A stretch of DNA of 64,000 bases from Lapidilactobacillus mulanensis (GTDB lineage: Bacteria > Bacillota > Bacilli > Lactobacillales > Lactobacillaceae), in NCBI RefSeq assembly GCF_003946215.1, contig NZ_RHOW01000003.1:1-64000 (forward strand). Reading direction: 5' to 3'. Positions 41,103-50,251 of this stretch are shown piece after piece (position 1 is the stretch's first letter; each line of letters begins with the position of its first letter). Under the pieces are notes generated by a model. The model did no database searches. It worked only from the letters and a program-made list of their open reading frames with translations, and was not told the DNA's origin. Made by a program: the position numbers and the translations under genes.

Positions 41103-41897
41103 TTAAATTAAAGCAAACCAATGTAGCATTGGTAGCACAAACAGTAAACTATCGAACCGATCTAGAATACCACCATGTCCTGGTAAAATTTTCCCAGAAT
41201 CTTTAACGCCGTAATAACGTTTATAGGCAGACTCAACTAAATCGCCTAACTGACCAAAAATTGAGAAAATCAAAGTTGCCAAAATCATCCAAACGGTATG
41301 CGTATAACCAACCGGGAAGAAGTAAAGATAAATTGCAGCACCAACTAATGCACATAATGTTCCGGCAATACTACCTTCCCAAGTTTTATTAGGACTGATT
41401 GCAGGCCACAATTTATGTTTGCCGATTTTACGTCCGAATGAATAGGCACCAATATCTGTTGCCCAAATCACGACGAGAATATAGCCAAGTAATTCGAGCC
41501 CGTTTTGCGCGCCTCGCACCGCAACTAATGAATGAAAGCCATTGCCAATATAGACCATCGCCAAAGTGTTGATACCAATATCATCAATGTTGGTCTTATT
41601 CTTCGTCGTCACTGTGACGAGTAGCAGCAAGGCCACCGTGATCGCAAAAATGTCGAATCGAGATAAATATGACGGTAAATTAGCGAAAAAACCATCCGGC
41701 AAGACTAACGTCGTGATCCCTAAACAGGAAATAACAAAGTCTGGTGAAACGATAATTCGTTTGCGCATCATAAACATTTCGGACAAGCCAACGATTGCCA
41801 AGCAAATTGCGGCGACATCGATCCAGTAGCCACCCAATAAAATAATTGGAATAAATATTATCAAGGCAACAACTGCCGTGATCACACGTTGTTTCAT
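41103..41897 (-). CDS. cdsA: phosphatidate cytidylyltransferase
   Basis: Makes CDP-diacylglycerol from CTP and phosphatidic acid at the membrane. The 264 residues are mostly hydrophobic (about eight segments) and include the family signature ESAYKRYYGVKDSGKILPGHGGILDRFDS near the end. It sits 25 bases after uppS, the usual uppS-cdsA-rseP-proS block. Confidence 0.97.
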   Translation of the reverse strand: MKQRVITAVVALIIFIPIILLGGYWIDVAAICLAIVGLSEMFMMRKRIIVSPDFVISCLGITTLVLPDGFFANLPSYLSRFDIFAITVALLLLVTVTTKNKTNIDDIGINTLAMVYIGNGFHSLVAVRGAQNGLELLGYILVVIWATDIGAYSFGRKIGKHKLWPAISPNKTWEGSIAGTLCALVGAAIYLYFFPVGYTHTVWMILATLIFSIFGQLGDLVESAYKRYYGVKDSGKILPGHGGILDRFDSLLFVLPMLHWFALI

Positions 41898-41922
41898 ATT
41901 AAATCCTCAGCTTCCTAAATCC

Positions 41923-42648
41923 TTATTTTAAACCACCGTAACGACGCACACGATGATTGTACGAATCAATGGCAGCATTTAACTCGACTTCAGAGAAATC
42001 GGGCCAATGCACATCGGTAAAGAAAAACTCACTGTACGCAATTTGCCACAGCAAAAAATTCGACAAACGCAACTCCCCGCTCGTCCGAATCAACAAGTCA
42101 GGATCCGCGAGTTCCCCTAGCGAGGCCGTCATCAGATGCGATTGTACAACCTGATCATCGATCTCATTTGGCTTGATTTTACCCACAGCCACTTCTTGGG
42201 CAATTGCTTGCACACCTGCAGTAATCTCAGCACGACCACCATAATTCAAGGCAAAGTTTAAGATCATACCAGTATTATTCGCGGTCTCTGCCATCGCCTG
42301 CTTGGTGACCGCCAACGTTTTTTCAGGAAGTTGATCTAAGAAACCCATCACGTTAACTTTCACATTCTGAACCATTAATTCGGGTATAAAAGTATTAAAA
42401 AAGTCGATCGGCAGTTGCATTAGATAATTAACTTCTTCAGTCGGCCGCCGCCAATTCTCGGTGGAAAAAGCATACAGCGTCAACACTTTAACGCCTAGAT
42501 TGCTGGCAACTTTCGTGATGGTCTTGACATTATCCATGCCTGCCTTATGACCGAAGGCACGAGGACGATGATGAGCCTTCGCCCAGCGCCCATTGCCATC
42601 CATAATAATCGCAATATGCTGGGGAATTTTACGTTCTGGATCCGCCAC
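41923..42648 (-). CDS. uppS: undecaprenyl diphosphate synthase
   Basis: Makes the C55 lipid carrier for cell-wall synthesis by cis-prenyl elongation. The 241 residues include IAIIMDGNGRWAKAHHRPRAFGHKAGM (catalytic Asp, phosphate-binding Arg/His) and LRLSNFLLWQIAYSEFFFTDVHWPDF. Length and motifs are standard. Confidence 0.98.
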   Translation of the reverse strand: MADPERKIPQHIAIIMDGNGRWAKAHHRPRAFGHKAGMDNVKTITKVASNLGVKVLTLYAFSTENWRRPTEEVNYLMQLPIDFFNTFIPELMVQNVKVNVMGFLDQLPEKTLAVTKQAMAETANNTGMILNFALNYGGRAEITAGVQAIAQEVAVGKIKPNEIDDQVVQSHLMTASLGELADPDLLIRTSGELRLSNFLLWQIAYSEFFFTDVHWPDFSEVELNAAIDSYNHRVRRYGGLK

Positions 42649-42705
42649 TAAAAAAACTTCCTTCTCAATTAATTGTTAAAATCATCAATTTAATAATAGA
42701 AAGCA

Positions 42706-43266
42706 TTACCCTTCAGTAATTTCGACTTCTTTAAGTTTCGCAATTTCTTCGACGTCTTTGATTGCTTGGTCAGTTACTTTTTGTAATTCATTTTCCAAAT
42801 CATGCATTTCGTCTTCTGAAATATCTGCATTCTTCTGTTGCTTGCGAATGGCTTCCAAGGCGTCACGCCGAACATTACGGACTGCAATTTTAGCACTTTC
42901 CGCATCTTTACCGACTTCTTTAGCCAATTCTTGACGACGTTCCCCCGTTAATTGTGGGATCACCAAACGGATGATGTCACCATCATTCGCTGGGTTTAAG
43001 CCAAGATCAGATGCTAAGATGGCCTTTTCGATATCGCCGAGGGCACCCTTATCGTAAGGTTTGATCATCAAGACCCGTGGTTCGGGCACATTGATAGCCG
43101 CCAATTGATTTAATGGTGTTGGCGCGCCGTAATAGCTCACCGTAATGCGATTCAACAGACTTGCATTGGCACGACCTGCACGAATATTTGAAAGATCACG
43201 TTTCAGTGAGTCTTCAGACTTGACCATGTTTTCTTTTGCTTTATTAATAATTTCGTTATTTGACAT
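42706..43266 (-). CDS. frr: ribosome recycling factor
   Basis: Splits post-termination ribosomes with EF-G. The protein has the three-helix bundle sequence with [33 protein letters not shown]. The frame opens at 43281, but the ATG at 43266 preceded by GGAGG gives the expected 186 residues. It overlaps the pyrH 3' end by 11 bases. Confidence 0.97.
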   Translation of the reverse strand: MSNNEIINKAKENMVKSEDSLKRDLSNIRAGRANASLLNRITVSYYGAPTPLNQLAAINVPEPRVLMIKPYDKGALGDIEKAILASDLGLNPANDGDIIRLVIPQLTGERRQELAKEVGKDAESAKIAVRNVRRDALEAIRKQQKNADISEDEMHDLENELQKVTDQAIKDVEEIAKLKEVEITEG

Positions 43267-43993
43267 GCTTTTTACCTCCACTTATTGTTGTTCCAATTTT
43301 TTCGCCCATGACCACCCGTTCGATATTGCCTTCTTCTTGCATGTTAAAAACAACGAAGGGAATATCATTATCCATCGACAGACTGCTAGCCGTTGAATCC
43401 ATCACTTTCAAACCTTTATTAATAATATCTAACTGCGTTAATTCATCGAATTTTTGCGCATTGGGATTTTTATTAGGATCGGCATTATAAACACCATCCA
43501 CATTATTCTTCGCCATCAAGATCACATCTGCATCAATTTCGGCCGCACGCAACGCCGCAGCAGAATCGGTTGAGAAGTATGGATTACCAGTACCACCAGC
43601 AAAAATCACGACGCGCCCTTTTTCTAGATGGTGAATGGCCCGACGACGAATATAGGGTTCGGCAACTTGCCGCATTTCAATTGAGGTCTGAACACGAACT
43701 TCGACGCCTAAATGTTCAAGACCATCTTGTAAAGCAAGACCATTCATGATTGTCGCCAACATACCCATGGAATCAGCTTGTGCGCGATCCATGCCTAATT
43801 GTTCGCCGGTCTCGCCTCGCCAAATGTTTCCACCACCAACAACGATGCCGATCTCAACTCCTAAATCGTGAACTTGCTTGATCTGTTCAGAAATTTCCTT
43901 GATCACTGGCGGATGAATGCCAAACGCAGTCTCTCCAGCTAAAGCCTCTCCACTAAGTTTAAGTACGACACGATGATATTTGATTTTTGACAT
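43256..43993 (-). CDS. pyrH: uridylate kinase
   Basis: Phosphorylates UMP to UDP. The 245 residues show [21 protein letters not shown] and [21 protein letters not shown] of the amino-acid-kinase-family UMP kinase. It has its own promoter after the tsf terminator, and is translationally linked to frr by an 11-base overlap. Confidence 0.98.
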   Translation of the reverse strand: MSKIKYHRVVLKLSGEALAGETAFGIHPPVIKEISEQIKQVHDLGVEIGIVVGGGNIWRGETGEQLGMDRAQADSMGMLATIMNGLALQDGLEHLGVEVRVQTSIEMRQVAEPYIRRRAIHHLEKGRVVIFAGGTGNPYFSTDSAAALRAAEIDADVILMAKNNVDGVYNADPNKNPNAQKFDELTQLDIINKGLKVMDSTASSLSMDNDIPFVVFNMQEEGNIERVVMGEKIGTTISGGKKHVK

Positions 43994-44022
43994 AATCGTT
44001 CCTCCGTTATTTGCTAAGTACT

Positions 44023-44031
44023 ATTCTACCA
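44023..44031 (-). promoter_or_regulatory. extended -10 promoter of pyrH-frr
   Basis: TGG-TAGAAT on the minus strand, about 30 bases before the pyrH start. The -35 region is weak, compensated by the TGn extension. It follows the tsf terminator. Confidence 0.6.
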
Positions 44032-44052
44032 TAGGTTTGATTTTCAGTGCAT

Positions 44053-44074
44053 AAAAAAAAGGTCATTGCTGACC
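44053..44074 (-). terminator. terminator after tsf
   Basis: GGTCA/TGACC stem with a 4-base loop, followed by eight Ts on the minus strand, about 10 bases past the tsf stop. Confidence 0.88.
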
Positions 44075-44083
44075 CTTTCTTAA

Positions 44084-44962
44084 TTAATCTTTGATTTGGT
44101 TCATAACTTCTTCAACAAAGTTATCGGCTTGCTTCTCAATACCTTCGCCAACTTCGAAACGAATAAAGCTGATTAATTTGCCACCCTTGCTGGCAACAAA
44201 TTGACCAACAGTTTGGTCTGGATCTTTAACGAATTCTTGGTCTGCCAAGCTAATTTCTGACAAGAACTTATTCAAACGGCCTTCAACGATACGGGGCACG
44301 ATTTTTTCTGGCTTGCCTTCATTTTTAGTTTCTTCAGTTAAAACTTCGCGCTCATGATCAAGTACGTCTGAAGGAACTTCTTCGCGAGAAACATATTTAG
44401 GATTGATAGCAGCCACATGCATAGCCACGTCACGAGCAGTTGCTTCATCAGCACCCTCAAGTAAAACTAACGCAGCAATAGCGCCACCATTATGCAAATA
44501 GGCACCAAAAACTTGGCTGTCCGTCTTTGTTAAAATTTGGAAACGACGTAAGCTGATTTTTTCGCCAATAACAGCAGTTAATGAAGTGATTTTTTCTTGT
44601 AATGTTTGACCATCAACACTTAATGCGAGAACAGCTTCGTTGTCAGCTGGTTTGTTGGCGGCAACAGTTTCAGCGATTTCATCAACCAAAGAAGTGAATT
44701 TGTCATTTGAAGAAACGAAATCCGTCTCTGAGTTAACTTCGACAACAGCAGCTTCGTTACCTTTAATTGCGATTTGTGCTAAACCTTCAGCGGCAACACG
44801 ATCACTCTTCTTCGCTGCCTTAGCAATGCCTTTTTCGCGTAAAACATCAACTGCTTTATCCATATCGCCGTCAGCTGCGACTAATGCTTTCTTAGCATCC
44901 ATCATTCCGACGCTAGTCTTTTCACGTAATTCCTTAACTTGAGCTGCAGTAATTTTTGCCAT
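44084..44962 (-). CDS. tsf: elongation factor Ts
   Basis: Nucleotide exchange factor for EF-Tu. The 292 residues begin with the UBA-like domain ([24 protein letters not shown]) and contain the [10 protein letters not shown] core region and the dimerisation part. AGGAGG is at 44971-44975 and directly touches the conserved linker of the hairpin array that fills the long gap to rpsB. Confidence 0.98.
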   Translation of the reverse strand: MAKITAAQVKELREKTSVGMMDAKKALVAADGDMDKAVDVLREKGIAKAAKKSDRVAAEGLAQIAIKGNEAAVVEVNSETDFVSSNDKFTSLVDEIAETVAANKPADNEAVLALSVDGQTLQEKITSLTAVIGEKISLRRFQILTKTDSQVFGAYLHNGGAIAALVLLEGADEATARDVAMHVAAINPKYVSREEVPSDVLDHEREVLTEETKNEGKPEKIVPRIVEGRLNKFLSEISLADQEFVKDPDQTVGQFVASKGGKLISFIRFEVGEGIEKQADNFVEEVMNQIKD

Positions 44963-44977
44963 GGGTAAAACCTCCTA

Positions 44978-45518
44978 GATTAAGTTGTGAGTAGCCATGG
45001 GTTGAAATTGAGCATTAACTCTGAGAGAACATTAAATCTGGTTTTAGATTTAGTGTTCTCTCAAGTTAAGCAGAAATTTCAATGGCTACGAACACGATTA
45101 AGTTGTGAGAGCTGACGGGTTGGCTGCGTAAGCTAAGTCTCGATAAGCGATTGATTCGTATTTTGAATCCATCGCTTATCGAACTTAGCTATAGCAGACA
45201 GTCAGCTCGAACACGATTATGTTGTGCAGAAAGATGTTCTGAAATCAATGGCTAAGTGAGAATAGCTAAAATCTTGACCTTAAGATTTCTAGCTATTCTT
45301 GCTTAGACACTTGATTTCAATCTTTCGTAACACGATTAAGTTGTGCAGAAGCACGGTTGGCTTTGAGCATTAACCTGTAATCCACGTGAATCTGCTTTTA
45401 GATTCAGGCGGATTACAAGTTAAGCGGAAAAGACAGTGCTTCAGAACACGATTACATCCTACAGACAAAGAAAGAGCTTGTGACAAAACCAAGTTTTGCG
45501 GCAAACTCTCTCATTGTC
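44978..45518 (-). repeat. tandem array of five long hairpins between rpsB and tsf
   Basis: No gene is present. Hairpins lie at 44991-45089, 45109-45208, 45229-45326, 45348-45442 and (shorter, divergent) 45464-45518. The first four are separated by the linker AACACGATTAAGTTGTG at 45091, 45210 (one change), and 45329; a truncated copy (AACACGATTA) is at 45445 and the partial GATTAAGTTGTG at 44978 abuts the tsf ribosome-binding site. Spacing is 115-119 bases. Arms differ from unit to unit but stay complementary, for example GAGAGAACA/TGTTCTCTC in unit 1 and GTAATCC/GGATTAC in unit 4, whereas apical bases (AATCTG-TTTTAGATT) and GAGCATTAAC/AAGTTAAGC are shared by units 1 and 4. None ends in a T-run, so they are not simple terminators. 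Confidence 0.85.
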
Positions 45519-45527
45519 ATTCGTTAA

Positions 45528-46322
45528 TTATTCAGCATCTGGTGTTGATTTCTCAACTTTTTCAGCGATTTCTTCGATTGATTCGTCGCCTGATTCTGAT
45601 GCAACTGGTTGTTGTTCTTCAACAGCAGCTGCGTCATCTTCACCTTGATGGCCTTCAATAACAGCGTCAGCCATCTTAGAAGTGATCAAACGTACGGCAC
45701 GAATAGCGTCATCGTTTGAAGGGATAATAACATCGATGTCATCAGGGTCAGTATTTGTATCAACCATAGCAACGATAGGAATGTTTAATTTTTGTGCTTC
45801 TTTAACGGCGATGCGTTCTTTGCGTGGGTCAACAATGAACATCACATCTGGGATGCGAGGCATATCTTCGATACCGCCTAAGAACTTCTCAAGCTTGCCT
45901 TGTTCCTTAAGCAACAGTGAAACTTCTTTCTTAGGGAGAACATCGAAAGTGCCATCAGTTGCCATTTTTTTGATATTCTTTAAACGTTTGATACGGCTTT
46001 GAATCGTGTTCCAGTTAGTCAAAGTACCGCCTAACCAACGATGGTTAACGTAGAATTGACCAGCACGAGTTGCTTCTTCAGCGATTGAATCTTGTGCTTG
46101 CTTCTTAGTACCAACAAACAAGAATACGCCACCGTCTTCGGCAACAGCCTTAACGTAATTATAAGCGTCGTCGACCATTTTAACAGTCTTCTGTAAATCG
46201 ATGATGTAGATACCGTTACGTTCTGTAAAAATAAACGGCTTCATCTTTGGATTCCAGCGACGTGTTTGGTGACCGAAATGAACACCGGCTTCAAGCAATT
46301 GTTTCATTGATAATACTGCCAT
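45528..46322 (-). CDS. rpsB: 30S ribosomal protein S2
   Basis: Ribosomal protein of the 30S platform. About 264 residues starting [31 protein letters not shown], with an acidic C-terminal extension (about 225-264). The frame extends to 46406, but the ATG at 46322 has AGGAGG at about 9 bases and begins the conserved domain. Followed not directly by tsf but by 565 bases of hairpins. Confidence 0.98.
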   Translation of the reverse strand: MAVLSMKQLLEAGVHFGHQTRRWNPKMKPFIFTERNGIYIIDLQKTVKMVDDAYNYVKAVAEDGGVFLFVGTKKQAQDSIAEEATRAGQFYVNHRWLGGTLTNWNTIQSRIKRLKNIKKMATDGTFDVLPKKEVSLLLKEQGKLEKFLGGIEDMPRIPDVMFIVDPRKERIAVKEAQKLNIPIVAMVDTNTDPDDIDVIIPSNDDAIRAVRLITSKMADAVIEGHQGEDDAAAVEEQQPVASESGDESIEEIAEKVEKSTPDAE

Positions 46323-46440
46323 AAAATAGTTCCTCCTAGTTTTTATTCCGCCACCCCGATCAATTCGGACTCGCACCAGCAAAACTGGCAACACGAGCAC
46401 GATCACAAGGTGTGTGAATTTGGTGATTACACCGCTAATA
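46323..46440 (-). promoter_or_regulatory. structured 5' leader of rpsB
   Basis: About 110 bases between the promoter and the start codon. CACCTT-GT-GATC pairs with GATCGG-GGTG, enclosing a hairpin CTCG...CCAG-TTTTG-CTGG...CGAG. The stem carries G-U pairs and a small bulge. It may be an S2-binding autoregulatory element; the family is not recognised by name. Confidence 0.5.
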
Positions 46441-46469
46441 ATTATAACGGAAAAGATAAGTCAATGCAA
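46441..46469 (-). promoter_or_regulatory. promoter of rpsB
   Basis: TTGCAT (46464-46469), 17 bases, TATAAT (46441-46446) on the minus strand. A perfect -10 and good spacing fit a strong ribosomal-protein promoter. Confidence 0.88.
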
Positions 46470-46563
46470 GCCTATTCTGGTGAGTTTAAAAAGCATCAGT
46501 TGAACTCTCTGCCTATCTCGTTTCATTAAGCCGAAAAAATTTGTTACGGTGTTAAAATGCGGA

Positions 46564-46821
46564 TCATTTCTTGTGAACTCTAATATAATTTTCTTTTTGC
46601 CTACGTGTTTTCTTTTTAAATTTCAATTCGAAACGCAATGCACTAGATTTATCGGCAAATTCTTCTGAATAGATTAGCGTAACAGGTAATCGCGCGCGCG
46701 TGTATTTGGCGCCTTTGCTTGCATTATGGGTGGCAATTCTCTTGGCAACATCATTGCTAGTCCCAGTATACAAAGTATTGTCGGCGCACTTCACAACATA
46801 ACAATAATAAATATGATTCAC
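46564..46821 (-). CDS. GIY-YIG domain protein (YhbQ/YazA-like)
   Basis: An 85-residue single-domain protein with [29 protein letters not shown], the GIY-YIG-type core, and [14 protein letters not shown] at the C-terminus. Members are predicted structure-specific nucleases; no activity is proven for this type here. It overlaps the upstream methyltransferase gene by four bases, the same pairing as yabB-yazA in B. subtilis. Confidence 0.93.
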   Translation of the reverse strand: MNHIYYCYVVKCADNTLYTGTSNDVAKRIATHNASKGAKYTRARLPVTLIYSEEFADKSSALRFELKFKKKTRRQKENYIRVHKK

Positions 46822-47552
46822 CTTTCTTCTTCACCAAACAAAATCTTTTTGACAGACGCCGTGTATTCGTTGTTTTCTTCATAAACGATCAGCGGTGGCA
46901 GGATCCGCACGCCATTCGGCCGACCGTCTTTAATGGCTTCGATCAACACCATGTTTGCTTCTCGACCGGCTTTGGGATAGACGAATCGCATTTTTTTAGG
47001 CGCAAAACGATGGGTCTGCAAGCCCAAAATGATTTCGTCTAGCCGCTCGGGGCGATGAACAAGGTATAAATGACCATTCGTTTTAAGCAGCTTGGCACTG
47101 ACAGTGAGCACTTCGTCGAGGTTCGTCGTGATTTCGTGTCTAGCAATGGCATAGTATGGATTCGGATTCTTGATACTAGTTTCATGATCCACAAAATATG
47201 GCGGATTACACGTCACCACATCCGCGAAATCGTCGCCTAAAGTTTGCGGGGCGTTTTTTAAATCGATGTTTTCAACTTTAACTTGCGAGGTCAACTGGTT
47301 TAAGTCCACCGAACGCTGGGCCATGTCTGCTAATTTCTGCTGAATTTCCACCAAGGTGATCGGTCCACGCGTCTTCCGCGATAAAAATAAACCGACCGCC
47401 CCATTGCCTGCGCACAGATCAACAACTTGATAATGTGGCCCCACGCGCGTAAAATCGGCCAGTAACACCGCATCCAATGAAAATGAAAATACCTCATCGC
47501 TCTGGATAATTTTCACAGCACCATTATATAATTGATCGATCCGCTCTACCAT
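46818..47552 (-). CDS. tRNA1(Val) A37 N6-methyltransferase (TrmN6/YabB-like)
   Basis: A SAM-dependent methyltransferase of the YabB/TrmN6 family. Seen: [29 protein letters not shown] (SAM loop), VTCNPPYF (NPPY catalytic motif). The frame opens at 47618; the ATG at 47552 with GTGGGGA upstream begins the conserved MVERIDQL. The tRNA target is inferred from the family. Confidence 0.9.
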   Translation of the reverse strand: MVERIDQLYNGAVKIIQSDEVFSFSLDAVLLADFTRVGPHYQVVDLCAGNGAVGLFLSRKTRGPITLVEIQQKLADMAQRSVDLNQLTSQVKVENIDLKNAPQTLGDDFADVVTCNPPYFVDHETSIKNPNPYYAIARHEITTNLDEVLTVSAKLLKTNGHLYLVHRPERLDEIILGLQTHRFAPKKMRFVYPKAGREANMVLIEAIKDGRPNGVRILPPLIVYEENNEYTASVKKILFGEEER

Positions 47553-47710
47553 CGAAATTGTCCCCACAATCTGTATCGTGTTAAGATTAAGTACAGCAGA
47601 TAAATTCAAACAGTTCAAATTTGTCTGCCCATCTGCGCTTTAAATATAATTATACCAAACGTCCCTTTTTCTGATATACTTTTTTTATAATAAAAAAACT
47701 AGGTGAAGCT

Positions 47711-48367
47711 ATGTTCTATAAATTTATTCGTCCGGTCGCTCGCTTTATTGTTTGGATCTTAAACGGCCGCGCTAAAATTACAAATCCAGAAAATTTGATC
47801 GATGGCCCCTATATTTTAGTGGCACCACACAGAACCTGGTGGGAACCGATCATCTTCGCGTTAGCGGCCAGTCCGCGCGAATTTTCATTCATGGCTAAAA
47901 AAGAACTCTTCAACAATCCAATCCTCGGCTGGATCTTGCGACACGCCCATGCCTTTCCGGTTGACCGCTTCAATCCAGGTCCTTCTGCGGTTAAAATTCC
48001 AGTGCGAATTTTAAAAGAAGGCAAGCTTTCTTTGATCATGTTTCCCTCTGGCACGCGCTATTCAACTGAACTAAAGGGTGGTGCCGCCTTAATTGCTAAA
48101 ATGGCCAAAGTTCCTTTACTTCCCGCTGTTTATCAAGGGCCCACGAGTTTCAAAGATTTTTGCAAGCGAAAGCAAGTCATCGTTGGCCTCGGTGCGCCCA
48201 TCAACATTGATCGCAAGCAACGACTCGATGAAGCTGGCTTAGCCGAAATTAACACGAAAATGGAAGCAGCTTGGAAACAGCTTGATGCTCAGATCAATCC
48301 AAATTTTGTTTACCAACCCGATCAAAAGAAATTAGACGACGAAAAAGCCGAAAACAAATTCAAATAA
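47711..48367 (+). CDS. plsC: 1-acyl-sn-glycerol-3-phosphate acyltransferase
   Basis: Acylates lysophosphatidic acid to phosphatidic acid at the membrane, feeding CdsA. The 218 residues have the acyltransferase motifs APHRTWWEP (HX4E instead of the more usual HX4D) and FPSGTRYS, with a hydrophobic N-terminus (about 1-17). AGGTGA precedes the ATG. One of only two protein genes here on the plus strand; divergent from the TrmN6-like gene and ended by a bidirectional terminator. Confidence 0.94.
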   Translation: MFYKFIRPVARFIVWILNGRAKITNPENLIDGPYILVAPHRTWWEPIIFALAASPREFSFMAKKELFNNPILGWILRHAHAFPVDRFNPGPSAVKIPVRILKEGKLSLIMFPSGTRYSTELKGGAALIAKMAKVPLLPAVYQGPTSFKDFCKRKQVIVGLGAPINIDRKQRLDEAGLAEINTKMEAAWKQLDAQINPNFVYQPDQKKLDDEKAENKFK

Positions 48368-48371
48368 AATT

Positions 48372-48425
48372 AAAGTGCCGCCTGATCTTAAGGATATTTT
48401 ATCCAAGATCAGGCGGCACTTTTTT
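48372..48425. terminator. bidirectional terminator between plsC and the ABC exporter
   Basis: Perfect 18-bp stem AAAGTGCCGCCTGATCTT with its complement, 15-base loop, T-run on the plus strand and As/Ts on the other. It serves the two convergent genes. Confidence 0.93.
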
Positions 48426-48427
48426 AA

Positions 48428-50251
48428 TTAATCAGTGGTGACATTCTTGCCTTGTTGTAATTCATACAGTTGGTAGTAATGTCCTTTTTGAGCTAACAAC
48501 TCATCATGAGTTCCGTGTTCGACAATGCGTCCCGCATCCAGAACAATAATTTGTTCCGCATCGCGAATCGTTGACAATCGATGGGCAATCGCAATAGTTG
48601 TGCGCCCCTTACGAAGTCGTTGCAGTCCTTCTTGAATCAGCGATTCCGTTTCAGTATCAATGCTAGACGTGGCTTCATCCAGAACTAAAATTTTAGGATT
48701 GGTGACCACTGTTCGCGCAAACGAAATTAATTGACGCTCACCACTCGAAAACTTGGCGCCACCCTCGATCACGCGCGCATGATATTTGCCAGGAAGTTTT
48801 TCAATAAAACGATCCGCTTGAACAAACTTGGCTGCAGCCTGAACCTGTTCATCGGTAATTTTATCGTTAAACAAGCGAATATTTGAAGAAACATCCCCGT
48901 AAAACATGAATGAGTCTTGCAAAACTAATCCGATCCGGCGGCGAATTTCGTCCATCGGATAATCTTTGATATCTTTATCATCGATCAAAATCTGGCCTTC
49001 ATAGAATTCATAGAAACGCATCATGACGTTGATGATCGAACTTTTACCAGAACCCGTGTGACCAACGATCCCGATCGTTTCACCGGGTTTGGCGACGAAA
49101 GAAATATCATCGAGCACTTTGTTCTTGCCATCATAAGAAAACGAAACGTGACGGAATTCGATTTTACCGGATGCGATTTCACCCTGTGCACCTTCGTTTT
49201 GTGCAGGCGCATAGGTTTGATCATCTAAGATCCGCAAAATCCGACTACCCGCAACAACCCCGTCTTGTAATGACGACAGTGAATCCATCATATCTGACAT
49301 TGGATTGAAGAAATTTGAAATGTAAGTTGTGAACGCATAAATCACACCGGCTTGAACAAATTGATTCTGAGCGGCCAATCCAAAATGTGTTAAAACAGCG
49401 ACTAACGCGATTGAATACAGTAAATTGATCAACGATGAAAGCAACAATGAATTGGTGCGGATCATCGACTTCCGTGCGTCCAAATAATCCTGGTTAGTCT
49501 GTTCAAATTCACGACCGATCCGGTGTTCTTGACGGAATTCTTGAATGATCGAAATACCTTCGATCGATTCATTCAGCTTAACGTTTAACTCACTTAATTT
49601 TTCACGCATGTGTCTATAAACCTTGGAGCTGTAATGTGAATAGTACCAAATCGCCACCAATAAAATCGGTAGAAATGCAAGGACGATCCAAGCCGACAAC
49701 GAGTTGGTCGTATACATGGCAATGAATGCCGTGACGACTGCGAACAAGCCGGTCAAGACAGACGCAAACACCTGTAAGAAATCCATTAAGGACATGGTAT
49801 CATTGGTCACTCGAGACACGATAGAACCCGCAGGTGTCAAATCAAAATACCGCATGCCTAATTTATGAAGCTTACGGAACAATGCCCGCCGAACATCTTC
49901 CAATGCCTTTTCAGAACCCATTGAATACAAGAAGTTGCTGAAAAATTGAAGGATCGCCTTCAGTATGGTTCCTAAGAAATATAACGCGGCAAAACCTAAA
50001 ATAATATTGAACGCGGTATTGCCATGATTCAAATAATGATCCATGAAATATTGTAATAACCGGGGCAATAAAATATTAATAGTTGCCAACAGTGCTGAAA
50101 AAATCAAAGCAACAATGAAAAAGGTTTTAAAAGGTAACGCGAAACGCATCATTTTTTTGATGATCACGAGCTGATCTTTCATCGGGATGCTACGTGACCA
50201 AGCTGATTGATAACCTTCTTCTTTCTTATTGGCATCATTATTCTGCGCCAT
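48428..50251 (-). CDS. ABC exporter half-transporter (second subunit, BmrD/YheH-like)
   Basis: About 607 residues: a six-helix exporter membrane domain and a C-terminal ATPase with Walker A GHTGSGKSS, Walker B ILVLDEATSSID (catalytic Glu present), and a degenerate signature FSSGERQ in place of LSGGQ. With the preceding gene it forms a heterodimer with one canonical and one degenerate ATP site, like BmrCD/LmrCD multidrug exporters. I start at the ATG at 50251 with GGAGG at 8 bases. It overlaps its partner by 14 bases. The substrate is unknown. Confidence 0.94.
   Translation of the reverse strand: MAQNNDANKKEEGYQSAWSRSIPMKDQLVIIKKMMRFALPFKTFFIVALIFSALLATINILLPRLLQYFMDHYLNHGNTAFNIILGFAALYFLGTILKAILQFFSNFLYSMGSEKALEDVRRALFRKLHKLGMRYFDLTPAGSIVSRVTNDTMSLMDFLQVFASVLTGLFAVVTAFIAMYTTNSLSAWIVLAFLPILLVAIWYYSHYSSKVYRHMREKLSELNVKLNESIEGISIIQEFRQEHRIGREFEQTNQDYLDARKSMIRTNSLLLSSLINLLYSIALVAVLTHFGLAAQNQFVQAGVIYAFTTYISNFFNPMSDMMDSLSSLQDGVVAGSRILRILDDQTYAPAQNEGAQGEIASGKIEFRHVSFSYDGKNKVLDDISFVAKPGETIGIVGHTGSGKSSIINVMMRFYEFYEGQILIDDKDIKDYPMDEIRRRIGLVLQDSFMFYGDVSSNIRLFNDKITDEQVQAAAKFVQADRFIEKLPGKYHARVIEGGAKFSSGERQLISFARTVVTNPKILVLDEATSSIDTETESLIQEGLQRLRKGRTTIAIAHRLSTIRDAEQIIVLDAGRIVEHGTHDELLAQKGHYYQLYELQQGKNVTTD

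Noticed and set aside
44978-45518. Hairpin array as tandem terminators or tRNA genes
   Set aside because: No T-runs follow the stems and no cloverleaf, T-loop or CCA pattern is present.
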